Assembly: GCA_013151415.1 (NCBI GenBank)
Contig: JAADII010000082.1
Location: 1-39,483 of the forward strand
Direction: 5' to 3'
Length of the DNA: 39,483 nt
From: Chloroflexota bacterium
Lineage (GTDB): Bacteria; Chloroflexota; Anaerolineae; J102
This document shows, piece after piece, positions 7,679 to 15,270 of this stretch; the stretch's first letter is position 1, and each line of letters starts with the position of its first letter. A program made the translations under genes and the position numbers. The notes beneath the pieces were generated by a model. The model was not told where the DNA came from. It did not search any database and saw only the letters and a list, made by a program, of their open reading frames with translations.

Positions 7679-8727
7679 GCCGGGCGATCCGGCAGTGAAT
7701 CCGCGTCCCATTGTCTCCTCCAGTTGACGCCCATTTTTTCGATGTATGCAGCCTCGAGATCGATGCCCGCGTAGTTGGCCAGCTTGAGCAAATAAGCGAG
7801 CACGTCGGCCATCTCCGCCGCCAGATTCGCTCGCTGCTCGCTCAAGGCTCGATCCAGCGCTTCCTCGCGATTTCCAACCACGGGCTGCAACTTTTCGGCC
7901 CGCCGCAACACCTGCTTGAGCTCTCGGCCCACCTCGCCCACTTCCTCGGTGAGGCCCACAAAGTTGAGGGAAAGATCGGAACCAAACCCTTTTTCGCGAT
8001 CCAAAGCGCGGTGAAAACGCTGAAAATCACCCAACCGTCGCCGACCGCCGCTGAGAATGCGTATGCCGGTGGGCGGCGCGTCGCTACGCAATTGCGGCAG
8101 GCTTTGCTGAATCGCCCCCTCCTCCAATGCCGCTCGCACCAAACCAATGACATAGTTACGATCCTCTTCCGAACGCACGAAATCGATCTCATTGGTGTCG
8201 ATGGCCAGCACGGGCGCTTTGCGGTATTCGGCCATAAACTGTTCATACGTCTGACGCAACGCATCGATATAGTCCGGATCCATGTTGCGCTCGAAAGGCC
8301 GATCGCGTAGCGCGATGCGTTGCATCAGCACATTCGTGTCCGCGCGTAAATAGACCACCAAATCAGGGACGGGGATTTGTTCGCCCAGGATAGACTGAAT
8401 GCGCGAATACATGGCCAGCTCGTCATTGGCCAGGTTCAGACCCGCAAAAAGCCGATCCTTATCGAAAAAATAGTCGCTCACCAAACGGTTCTTTTGCAGC
8501 GTGCTCGGAACCACGCGATGCTGCTGGTGATAGCGACTAAGGAGAAAAAAAATCTGTGTTTGAAAGGCGTAACGTTGACGATCGGCGTAAAAGTCGCTGA
8601 GAAACGGATTCTCCTCGAACACCTCGAGCAGCAACTCGGCCGAGAAAGTGGAGGCCAACAAGCGGGCGAGAGTGGTCTTGCCTACGCCGATCGCGCCTTC
8701 GACCGCGATATATTCGTGATAACTCAT
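7675..8727 (-). CDS. deoxynucleoside kinase fused to MazG-like pyrophosphohydrolase domain
   Basis: The 350-residue protein has two parts. Residues 1 to about 205 form a deoxynucleoside kinase: P-loop GAIGVGKTT at 11-19, FEENPFLSDFY, DYFFDKDRLFAG, DLVVYLRAD and ALRDRPFERNMD. Residues 232-340 look like an all-alpha MazG-type domain, with LTEEVGEVGREL (Glu261, Glu262, Glu265) and AEMADVLAYLLKLAN (Glu305, Asp308) as metal-binding helices. A charged insertion of about 25 residues lies between them. Canonical relatives of the second half hydrolyse NTPs or dNTPs to monophosphates. Joining synthesis and breakdown activities suggests nucleotide-pool cleaning. It is the first gene of the pair and faces the ECF sigma gene across 282 bases. 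Confidence 0.86.
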   Translation of the reverse strand: MSYHEYIAVEGAIGVGKTTLARLLASTFSAELLLEVFEENPFLSDFYADRQRYAFQTQIFFLLSRYHQQHRVVPSTLQKNRLVSDYFFDKDRLFAGLNLANDELAMYSRIQSILGEQIPVPDLVVYLRADTNVLMQRIALRDRPFERNMDPDYIDALRQTYEQFMAEYRKAPVLAIDTNEIDFVRSEEDRNYVIGLVRAALEEGAIQQSLPQLRSDAPPTGIRILSGGRRRLGDFQRFHRALDREKGFGSDLSLNFVGLTEEVGEVGRELKQVLRRAEKLQPVVGNREEALDRALSEQRANLAAEMADVLAYLLKLANYAGIDLEAAYIEKMGVNWRRQWDADSLPDRPA

Positions 8728-8920
8728 GGGGGATGACGCGTGGTCAGAGGCCAGAAAGCCAAAACTGTGAATGATGAAACCATGAACCGCGAGCAGGCCA
8801 GACCACCTGAAACCGCCATCAGACGTTGGGCGCTGGCCCTGAAAGCATTCAAAAGCTTACCGCAGCTAAAGATAAAAGTCAACGCAAGCAGCCCCTTTCA
8901 TCCCCCGCGGCGAAACCCAA

Positions 8921-8950
8921 TTGGCCGCTCATGCGTATCGGAGTTAGAAT
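8921..8950 (+). promoter_or_regulatory. candidate promoter for the ECF sigma gene
   Basis: TTGGCC, 18-base spacer, TAGAAT. It lies 60 bases before the GTG start of the sigma gene in the 282-base divergent gap 8728-9009. The rest of that gap shows nothing clear. Confidence 0.4.
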
Positions 8951-9009
8951 CGGAGCTGATTCCCCATGTTCAATCTGATCATCGGTCCCCAAACGCTAGA
9001 GGATTCACC

Positions 9010-9606
9010 GTGGCCGTTCGTCACAATCGAGAGGAAGAGCAAGACTGGATCGAAAGGGCGCGCGCGGGCGACGCGCACGCATTCGCTCAGGTCGTGCAGG
9101 CCTATCAAGGGCCGGTTTACAACTTATGTTATCGCACCTTGGGCGACCCCGACGAAGCCGAAGACGCGACCCAAGAAACCTTTTTACGCGTCTACACCCG
9201 ATTGGAGCAATACAACCCCGATCGCCTCTTTCGCAACTGGATCCTCACCATCGCCTCCAACCACTGCATCGATCGCTTGCGCCGACGTCGTAAGCAGACG
9301 GTCTCGCTGGAAGATGCGCCCCCCATCGAACGCACCACATCGGAGAACGAATCGCCTGAAACGCATTTGGAGCAAACCGAACGATCACGCGAGATACAAG
9401 CACTGCTCAACCAACTGGCGCCCAATTATCGTCTACCCCTCGTCCTTCTTTACTGGTATGAATTTTCCTATGAGGAAATCGCTCAGGCGTTGGACCTTTC
9501 GGTGCCTGCGGTGAAATCGCGCTTGCACCGCGGCCGCAAGCAACTGGCCCAATTGCTTGTTCAGATGGAGGACGAAAAACCAACCGCCGGGACGATGCAA
9601 TCATGA
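9010..9606 (+). CDS. ECF-type RNA polymerase sigma factor
   Basis: From the GTG at 9010 the protein is 198 residues and starts VAVRHNREEEQDWIERARAGD. AGAGGA lies six bases before this GTG, which favours it over the open frame reaching back to 8740, whose extra codons give no recognisable sequence. Region 2 contains FAQVVQAYQGPVYNLCYRTLGDPDEAEDATQETFLRVY and NWILTIASNHCIDRLRRR. Region 4 contains LPLVLLYWYEFSYEEIAQALD and VPAVKSRLHRGRKQL. It directs RNA polymerase to a small regulon. Its stop overlaps the next gene (ATGA at 9603-9606), so it is likely controlled by the membrane protein encoded there. Confidence 0.93.
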   Translation: MAVRHNREEEQDWIERARAGDAHAFAQVVQAYQGPVYNLCYRTLGDPDEAEDATQETFLRVYTRLEQYNPDRLFRNWILTIASNHCIDRLRRRRKQTVSLEDAPPIERTTSENESPETHLEQTERSREIQALLNQLAPNYRLPLVLLYWYEFSYEEIAQALDLSVPAVKSRLHRGRKQLAQLLVQMEDEKPTAGTMQS

Positions 9607-10184
9607 CCTCCAAAACCGATTACAACCATATTCTCGACCGCATTTCCCTTCGCCTCGATGGACGATTGTCGCGCATAGAGGCCGAACGTTTGGAAGCCGA
9701 ACTGAAAGCATGTCCGGAAATCGCGCCATTGCACCAGGCCATGCTGCGATTGGATGATATGCTGCGCCAGGCGCCCCAGATCACGCCGCCGCGCGACCTG
9801 GCGCCTCATGTCCTGGCCCGCATCCAACGCCAGACTCAACGCGATCGCGGCTTTATCGGCGGGGCGTTGGTGCTCAGCGGCGCGCTGGCTCTTTGGCCCA
9901 CGCTTCTCCTTCTTGCGCTGATTTCAGCTTTTGCCTTCGGCGGTTGGCAACCCGACGCCTGGGCCGCGCTTTCGACACTATTGATCAGCATCATAAAGGG
10001 CGCGCTGATCGGGCTAACCGCTCTCCAACACACCGCGCTGGCCTGGGTTTGGGCGCTCCTGGCCACGCTCTTTGGCTTCGCGTTTTTGGCCTTGACCTTG
10101 TTATGGGCGCAACAGCTATCGCACGCGCCCGCGTATGCCAACACGGGCAACGATATGGCCTCATTTGCCCGCGAATCTTCTTAA
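9603..10184 (+). CDS. putative anti-sigma factor, membrane protein without zinc motif
   Basis: The 193-residue protein starts inside the sigma factor stop codon. The N-terminal part (DRISLRLDGRLSRIEAERLEAELKACPEIAPLH) matches the layout of zf-HC2 anti-sigma domains, but the His-x3-Cys-x2-Cys zinc site is absent; only one Cys remains. Two to three hydrophobic segments follow (about residues 84-110, 120-142 and 145-168). The likely role is to hold the sigma factor at the membrane. Position and overlap carry most of the weight in this call. Confidence 0.7.
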   Translation: MTSKTDYNHILDRISLRLDGRLSRIEAERLEAELKACPEIAPLHQAMLRLDDMLRQAPQITPPRDLAPHVLARIQRQTQRDRGFIGGALVLSGALALWPTLLLLALISAFAFGGWQPDAWAALSTLLISIIKGALIGLTALQHTALAWVWALLATLFGFAFLALTLLWAQQLSHAPAYANTGNDMASFARESS

Positions 10185-10209
10185 ACCAACAAGCGATTCA
10201 GGAGGCATA

Positions 10210-11376
10210 ATGAAACGTTTGACCTGGAAACAAGCCTTGCTCATCCTGGTTCTAATTGGGCTTCTCGCGCCTTTTGCCGTGGCGCAAGCGCAAGGCCCCG
10301 CCCCCGGCGACAAGGTCATCTTTGCCGGCGGCTTCGTCTTGCGCAGCGGCGAAACCATCGACGGCGATCTGGCCGTATTCGGCGGCAGTGTGCGCACGGA
10401 AGCCAATAGCATCGTGGATGGGGATGTGGCCATCTTTGGCGGAACCGGTGAAATCGACGGCCGCGTGAATGGCGACATCGCGGTCTTTGGCGGCATTGTC
10501 AACATCGGGCCAAACGCGGTCGTGCGCGGAGACATAGTGAGCCTTGGCGGCAAGGTGTATCGCGATCCCAATGCCGAGGTGCGCGGAGATGTGTTCGATG
10601 GCTTGCAGATTGGCCATGCCCCAGCGCCCAATATCCAAATCCCGGGGCTGCCTCCTGTCACCCCCAACAACATCTCCCAACCTGAATCAGGGGAAGGGCC
10701 AAAGGAACTTCTCGGCATCATCACCGCCTATCTCTTGAGAACCGCGCGCGCGGTGATGCTGACGGCCATCCTCGCCGCGCTGGGCGTGCTCTTGATCGCG
10801 CTCTTCCCGGAACCGACCCAGCGCGTAGGACGCACGGCGGGCGACAATGCATTCCTCTCACTCGGTGCAGGATGTTTGACCATTGTCTTGGGCGTTCCCA
10901 CTTTGATCGTGTTGGCCATCACCATTTGCTTGTTGCCGCTGGCCGCGGTGTTTGGCGCGATGCTGGCCGTGGCCAGTATTTTTGGGTGGCTGGCGCTCGG
11001 CTGGTGGCTTGGCAAACGCCTGTTGACCACATTGAACGCCAAGAATCCGACGCTCATCACCGAAACCGTGGTCGGCGTTGCCGCGCTCACATTGGTGTGG
11101 CAACTGCCGTCGGCGATTCCCTTCGTGGGCGGCCTGGTCAGCTGGTTCATCGGGTTGGTGGTTGGCAGCATTGGCCTGGGAGCCGTATTGCTCACCCGCT
11201 TTGGCGCGCGAGATTACAACCATCGCCAATCCGGCCCGCGCTCACCCATATCGCCGCCCTCTTCTCAACCCGAGCTGGAGACTCCACCAACCACCCCGCC
11301 CGCGCTGGAAGCAGAGGACCCGCCGCTTATTACTCCGCCCCCCAAAGAAAACGATGAGGGCGAGGCCACAGCATAG
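10210..11376 (+). CDS. secreted/membrane bactofilin-like (polymer-forming) protein
   Basis: The 388-residue protein starts at the ATG at 10210, preceded by AGGAGG; the open frame further upstream is not coding. A signal peptide (LLILVLIGLLAPFAVAQAQ) is followed by a beta-helix-like stretch of short repeats around DGDLAVFGGSV, DGDVAIFGGTG, NGDIAVFGGIV and RGDIVSLGGKV (about residues 35-125). Several transmembrane segments follow (about 180-345), then a Pro-rich cytoplasmic or periplasmic tail. Bactofilins are normally cytosolic polymers; here the repeats sit behind a signal peptide, so they likely lie outside the membrane. Linked to the ECF sigma pair, it may be an envelope-stress effector or sensor. 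Function is inferred. Confidence 0.75.
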   Translation: MKRLTWKQALLILVLIGLLAPFAVAQAQGPAPGDKVIFAGGFVLRSGETIDGDLAVFGGSVRTEANSIVDGDVAIFGGTGEIDGRVNGDIAVFGGIVNIGPNAVVRGDIVSLGGKVYRDPNAEVRGDVFDGLQIGHAPAPNIQIPGLPPVTPNNISQPESGEGPKELLGIITAYLLRTARAVMLTAILAALGVLLIALFPEPTQRVGRTAGDNAFLSLGAGCLTIVLGVPTLIVLAITICLLPLAAVFGAMLAVASIFGWLALGWWLGKRLLTTLNAKNPTLITETVVGVAALTLVWQLPSAIPFVGGLVSWFIGLVVGSIGLGAVLLTRFGARDYNHRQSGPRSPISPPSSQPELETPPTTPPALEAEDPPLITPPPKENDEGEATA

Positions 11377-11430
11377 ATCATCCTTGGACGACGTTCGTCT
11401 TGACTAAATCAGCATAACGATCTAAACTGA

Positions 11431-11476
11431 CGCCTGGTCGGGATATGCGAAATGATGGTCGCGACCAGGCGTTTTT
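11431..11476 (+). terminator. rho-independent terminator
   Basis: The perfect 10-bp stem CGCCTGGTCG (11431-11440) pairs with 11462-11471 across a 21-base loop, followed by five T. It ends the sigma/anti-sigma/bactofilin transcript. The remaining 133 bases before sodA show a Shine-Dalgarno (AAGGAG) and little else. Confidence 0.85.
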
Positions 11477-11609
11477 GTGCGTCTAATCGCCTTTCACCGT
11501 TTTCATCGCCAAGCGCCATGAGCAATCCCGCCAGTAGCAACATGCACCACAAATCGGCTTTCTTCTCTCATCTCACCACACACACATTCCACACAAGGAG
11601 CGCTATATC

Positions 11610-12311
11610 ATGACCTATCCCTTCAAACTCCCCGATCTTCCTTATGCGACCAACGCGCTCGAGCCGCATATCGGCACGCGCATCATGGCTTTACACCATG
11701 ACAAGCATCACGCGGGTTATGTCAATAAGCTGAACGCCGCACTCGAAAACCACCCCGAACTACACCATAAATCGGTCGTCGAACTCTTGCAAGACCTCGA
11801 CGCGCTGCCCGATGATATTCGCACCGCGGTGCGCAACAACGGCGGCGGCCATCTCAATCACTCCATCTTTTGGCCCATCATGAGCCCTAAAGGCGGCGGC
11901 GAACCCTCGGGCAAGCTGGCTGACGCCATCAATGCCGCGTTCGGCTCCTTCGCTGATTTCAAGAGCCAGTTTAGCCAGTCCGCGGCCACGCTTTTTGGCT
12001 CTGGCTGGACCTGGTTGGCCATGACGCCTGAGAATTCATTGGTCATCCTCAATCTGCCCAATCAAGACACCCCGGTGTCTCAAGGCCTGATCCCCATAAT
12101 GGGCATTGACGTGTGGGAGCACGCTTACTATCTCACCTATGAGAATCGTCGCGGCGATTACATCGCGGCCTGGTGGAACATCGTCAACTGGGACAGGGTC
12201 GCGCAAAATTATCTAACGGCTCTGGCCAGACACTCGGTCGATGATTTCTTGAGCCGCGTCAGCGATTTTTGGTCTAAGTTGGAATCCACTTTCAAATTCA
12301 CTTCCGACTGA
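11610..12311 (+). CDS. sodA: Fe/Mn superoxide dismutase
   Basis: It converts superoxide to oxygen and hydrogen peroxide. Metal ligands are visible as His29 (ALHHDKHHAGYV), His84 (GGHLNHSIFW), and Asp167 and His171 (GIDVWEHAYYL). The active-site Gln in PNQDTPV and the Gly at the Fe-type Gln position point to a manganese or cambialistic enzyme. The 233 residues are about 25 longer than usual because of a C-terminal tail (after NYLTALARHS) with no clear motif. AAGGAG precedes the ATG. The gene is flanked by a terminator upstream and a new promoter 20 bases downstream, so it is probably monocistronic. Confidence 0.95.
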   Translation: MTYPFKLPDLPYATNALEPHIGTRIMALHHDKHHAGYVNKLNAALENHPELHHKSVVELLQDLDALPDDIRTAVRNNGGGHLNHSIFWPIMSPKGGGEPSGKLADAINAAFGSFADFKSQFSQSAATLFGSGWTWLAMTPENSLVILNLPNQDTPVSQGLIPIMGIDVWEHAYYLTYENRRGDYIAAWWNIVNWDRVAQNYLTALARHSVDDFLSRVSDFWSKLESTFKFTSD

Positions 12312-12330
12312 GAAACGTAGGCGGCCTTTC

Positions 12331-12359
12331 TTGACAAAAAGCTCATCTGGGTTTACACT
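12331..12359 (+). promoter_or_regulatory. strong sigma70-type promoter
   Basis: TTGACA (12331-12336), exact 17-base spacer, TACACT (12354-12359). It has no open reading frame close downstream; it drives the structured RNA at about 12366-12596. Confidence 0.8.
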
Positions 12360-12365
12360 GACCCT

Positions 12366-12596
12366 ACTATGAGTTCTTACGCGACAAGCATTATTGCGTT
12401 CACCTGCTCCTGTATCGGGCGGGCGTAGCCGGTCCGCAATTCCGGCTGCCCCGCAAGATGGAGCATTGCGGTGAGTCGCGTGAGAACCTATAACTCGATA
12501 TCGGTTTGGCAGGTTGATGGCAGGCATGAAAACCTGTCATTCACCCATAAGTTTGACCCGTTCGGCTCACCGCACTTTTCGGTGAGCCGTTTCTTT
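12366..12596 (+). ncRNA. candidate structured RNA (riboswitch-like leader or small RNA)
   Basis: It lies between a near-consensus promoter and an intrinsic terminator. I can pair 12373-12385 with 12475-12487 (13 bp, one G-U), 12400-12404 with 12470-12474, 12406-12410 with 12460-12464, 12419-12423 with 12450-12454, and 12427-12432 with 12442-12447. These nest into one long irregular hairpin. Downstream, two copies of TGGCAGG (12507-12513 and 12518-12524) compete for AACCTGTCA at 12531-12539, which gives mutually exclusive stems. The hairpin tip with GCTGCCCCGCAA faintly recalls the cobalamin riboswitch core, but the B12 box is not clear; a 6S-like RNA is another option. The family is not identified. 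Confidence 0.55.
12563..12596 (+). terminator. rho-independent terminator of the structured RNA
   Basis: The perfect 10-bp stem CGGCTCACCG (12563-12572) pairs with 12580-12589, with a 7-base loop and TTTCTTT after it. It ends transcription before the sulfur-carrier gene unless read-through is regulated. Confidence 0.85.
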
Positions 12597-12605
12597 ATGC
12601 TGGAT

Positions 12606-12759
12606 ATCGGTCATTGGTTAGTGGATACTGGATATTGGATATTCAAAGCCACAAAAACACATCTCAATCACCTAACACCCAATATCCAATAACTTGATAT
12701 CCAATAACCAATAACCTAATATCCAATATCGAATATCCAATATCGAACATCCAATATCC
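12606..12759. repeat. AT-rich heptamer repeat tract in inverted arrangement
   Basis: This fills the rest of the 475-base non-coding stretch 12312-12786. The left part has GGATACT-GGATATT-GGATATT; the right part has six in-phase heptamers from 12718 to 12759 (AATATCC or AATATCG, one AACATCC), with looser copies before. The two sides are complementary: 12631-12644 pairs perfectly with 12731-12744. The tract separates the RNA terminator from the carrier gene. Confidence 0.75.
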
Positions 12760-12786
12760 ACCCCCCAACCACACAGAGAAGAACTC

Positions 12787-13071
12787 ATGAGCACTATCTA
12801 CATCCCCACCCCTCTCCGTCGTCTGACCAATAAGCAATCGCGAGTCCAGGTCGAGGCCGCGACCGTGCGCGAAGCGTTGCAGGCGCTGGATGAAGCGTTT
12901 CCGGGCATCGGCGAGCGTCTGCTCGATGCAAACGGTGAAGTCAAACGTTTTATCAATGTATTCGTCAACGACGACAACATCCACACCCTGCAAGGTCTCG
13001 ACACGCCCCTAAACCCAAACGACAAGATATCCATTGTCCCGGCCATGGCCGGGGGAACGGTCAAGGCATAG
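12787..13071 (+). CDS. MoaD/ThiS-type sulfur carrier protein with C-terminal extension
   Basis: The 94-residue beta-grasp protein has REALQALDEAFPGIGERLLDANGEVKRFINVFVNDDNI and ends KISIVPAMAGGTVKA. The Gly-Gly normally forms the exact C terminus, where an E1 enzyme makes an adenylate and then a thiocarboxylate. Here four residues (TVKA) follow it, so trimming would be needed first, as in carriers processed by JAMM/Mec-type proteases. Adjacent rhodanese-E1, sulfurtransferase and cysteine synthase genes point to a CysO-like sulfur donor for cysteine rather than molybdopterin or thiamine synthesis. No protease gene is in the window. The gap to the next gene is 16 bases. Confidence 0.85.
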   Translation: MSTIYIPTPLRRLTNKQSRVQVEAATVREALQALDEAFPGIGERLLDANGEVKRFINVFVNDDNIHTLQGLDTPLNPNDKISIVPAMAGGTVKA

Positions 13072-13087
13072 GGAGAAATGAGGCATC

Positions 13088-14284
13088 ATGACACGAATCA
13101 CGCGTGACCAACTCCTGGCTCGCCTGCGCCAAGAAATTCCGGAAACGACGCCATGGGAAGTGGCCGACTGGCTACGCGACGGCAAGGAGATCACCCTTAT
13201 CGACATCCGCGAGCACGAAGAATGGGTGCAAGGCCATGTGCCGGGCGCGCGGCACGTGAGTCGCGGCTTTCTGGAGCTGCAAATCGAGATGGTGCAGCCC
13301 GACCGCGAAGCGCCCATTGTGCTCTATTGCGCCGGCGGCGTGCGCAGCCTGCTGGCCGCTCACAACTTGCAGGAGCTGGGCTACACCAATGTCTATTCCA
13401 TGGCCGGCGGATTCAGCGCCTGGATCAACGCCGGTTTCGAGTTCGAAGAGCCGCGCTTCCTCACACCCGCTCAACGCGAACGGTATGCCCGTCATTTGAT
13501 CATGCCCGACATTGGCGAAGCAGGACAGATAAAACTACTGGACAGCAAAGTCTTGTTGATCGGCGCGGGCGGTTTGGGCTCGCCGGCCGCGCTCTATTTA
13601 GCCGCAGCCGGCGTGGGAACCCTGGGCATCGTGGATTTCGACCGCGTGGATCGCACCAACTTGCAACGCCAGATTCTGCACAGCGAAAGCGAAATCGGCG
13701 AGCTCAAGGTCGAATCGGCCATTCGCCGCCTCCACGATCTCAATTCCGACATCGAGATCAAAGGCCATCCTGTGGCGCTGAGCAGCGAAAACGCGCTGGA
13801 CATCCTGCGCGAATACGACATCGTGCTCAACGGCTCGGACAATTTCCCCACCCGCTATCTGGTCAACGACGCCTGTCACATGCTGGGCATTCCCCTGGTG
13901 GATGCGTCCATTTTCATGTTCGAAGGCCAGGTCACGGTTTACCAGCCCGCGAATCCGGCCAAGGGCATCGAGGGCGGCCCTTGCTACCGCTGCCTTTACC
14001 CCGACCCGCCTCCGCCCGGCGAGGTGCCCAGTTGTGCGGAGGCCGGCGTGTTCGGCGTGCTGCCCGGCATCATCGGCGCGATTCAGGCCGTGGAAGCCAT
14101 CAAGCTCATCGTGGGCATCGGCGAGCCTCTGGTGGGTCGCTTGCTCATGTATGACGCGCTCGACCAGAGTTTCCGCACCCTGAACGTGCAGCGCGACCCC
14201 AACTGCCCTCTGTGCGGCGACAACCCCACCGTCACCGAACTTATCGATTATGAACAATTTTGCGGATTACCGCCGCGATCTTGA
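13088..14284 (+). CDS. rhodanese-ThiF/MoeB E1-like sulfur-carrier adenylyltransferase fusion
   Basis: The 398-residue protein has an N-terminal rhodanese domain (about residues 15-118; active-site loop YCAGGVRS with Cys81). A ThiF/MoeB domain (about 125-395) follows, with nucleotide loop IGAGGLGSP (159-166), NLQRQILH, NGSDNFPTRYLVND, zinc pairs CYRC (299, 302) and CPLC (373, 376), and the catalytic-cysteine region PSCAEAGVFGVLPG (Cys316). It activates the Gly-Gly tail of the carrier with ATP and can load sulfur from its own rhodanese domain. In the familiar MoeZ/MOCS3 proteins the rhodanese domain is at the C terminus; here the order is reversed. Confidence 0.92.
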   Translation: MTRITRDQLLARLRQEIPETTPWEVADWLRDGKEITLIDIREHEEWVQGHVPGARHVSRGFLELQIEMVQPDREAPIVLYCAGGVRSLLAAHNLQELGYTNVYSMAGGFSAWINAGFEFEEPRFLTPAQRERYARHLIMPDIGEAGQIKLLDSKVLLIGAGGLGSPAALYLAAAGVGTLGIVDFDRVDRTNLQRQILHSESEIGELKVESAIRRLHDLNSDIEIKGHPVALSSENALDILREYDIVLNGSDNFPTRYLVNDACHMLGIPLVDASIFMFEGQVTVYQPANPAKGIEGGPCYRCLYPDPPPPGEVPSCAEAGVFGVLPGIIGAIQAVEAIKLIVGIGEPLVGRLLMYDALDQSFRTLNVQRDPNCPLCGDNPTVTELIDYEQFCGLPPRS

Positions 14285-14407
14285 CGCGAACCAACACGAA
14301 TTTCACGCATAAAGGAGGCTGCTCCGCGAAATCCGTGTTATCCGTGGTCTATATCCGGTGACGCAGCAAGATCATTCCACACACATTCCAATGGAGGTTC
14401 ATTCGCC

Positions 14408-15268
14408 ATGAGTGATAAATTCAGCGAGTATGCTCATCCCGAAGTTCTGGTCACCACCGACTGGGTGGCCGAGCATCTCAACGACCCAAACGTGCGCATC
14501 GTGGAAAGCGACGAGGATGTGCTGCTCTACGACACAGGCCACATTCCCAACGCCATCAAGATCGATTGGATTTCCGATCTGAACGACCCGGTGACGCGCG
14601 ATTACATCGGCCCCCGAGAGTTCGAGGCCCTGTGCAGCAAGCACGGCATCAGCAACGACACGTTCGTCGTGTTCTACGGCGACAAGAACAACTGGTGGGC
14701 CTGCTATGCGTTCTGGGTCTTCCAGCTTTTCGGCCACACCAAAGCCGCGGTCATGGATGGCGGCCGGCAAAAATGGGTCGAGGAGGGACGGGAGATGACG
14801 CGCGAGGTTCCCAGCTTCCCGCCGGCCGAATATCACGCGCCGGATCGCCAGGATTACAAGATTCGCGCGTTCCGCGACCAGGTGTTGGCGCATCAGGCGG
14901 CCGGTTTGCCGCTCATCGATGTGCGTTCGCCGCAGGAATATTCGGGCGAGTTGCTGCACATGCCCGATTATCCGCAGGAAGGCACGCTGCGCGGCGGTCA
15001 CATCAAGGGCGCGCGCAATGTGCCCTGGGCGCGGGCCGCGAACCCGGACGGCACGTTCAAATCGGTGGAGGAGCTCAAAGCCATCTACGAAGAAGAAGCC
15101 GGTCTCAGCCCCGACCAAAACATCATCGCCTATTGCCGCATTGGCGAGCGCAGCAGCCACACCTGGTTCGTGCTCACCTACCTGCTCGGTTATCCCACCG
15201 TGCGCAATTACGACGGTTCGTGGACCGAGTGGGGCAATCTCGTTGGCATGCCTATTGAGAAAGGATAA
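14408..15268 (+). CDS. thiosulfate sulfurtransferase, tandem rhodanese
   Basis: The 286-residue protein has two rhodanese domains. The N-terminal one is inactive, because the loop reads [10 protein letters not shown] with Gly in place of Cys. The C-terminal one has the active loop [10 protein letters not shown] with Cys243. It transfers sulfane sulfur from thiosulfate or 3-mercaptopyruvate to acceptors. It probably supplies sulfur to the adjacent rhodanese-E1 fusion or to cysteine synthesis, like the CysA-type sulfurtransferases of actinobacteria. TGGAGG lies 10 bases before the ATG. The 123-base gap upstream holds imperfect ATCCGTG repeats (14331-14346) and a 13-base element also found before sodA. 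Confidence 0.93.
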   Translation: MSDKFSEYAHPEVLVTTDWVAEHLNDPNVRIVESDEDVLLYDTGHIPNAIKIDWISDLNDPVTRDYIGPREFEALCSKHGISNDTFVVFYGDKNNWWACYAFWVFQLFGHTKAAVMDGGRQKWVEEGREMTREVPSFPPAEYHAPDRQDYKIRAFRDQVLAHQAAGLPLIDVRSPQEYSGELLHMPDYPQEGTLRGGHIKGARNVPWARAANPDGTFKSVEELKAIYEEEAGLSPDQNIIAYCRIGERSSHTWFVLTYLLGYPTVRNYDGSWTEWGNLVGMPIEKG

Positions 15269-15270
15269 TC

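Noticed and set aside
8740-9009. N-terminal extension of the ECF sigma factor
   Set aside because: The frame is open, but its residues match nothing, and a GTG with a good ribosome binding site at 9010 gives a normal-length protein.
12366-12596. Firm assignment as a cobalamin riboswitch
   Set aside because: Only the hairpin tip and GCTGCCCCGCAA resemble that family; I cannot place the B12 box or the downstream pseudoknot, so it is left unassigned.
12606-12759. Possible CRISPR array
   Set aside because: The repeats are 7 bases and directly adjoining with no unique spacers, and no cas genes are near.
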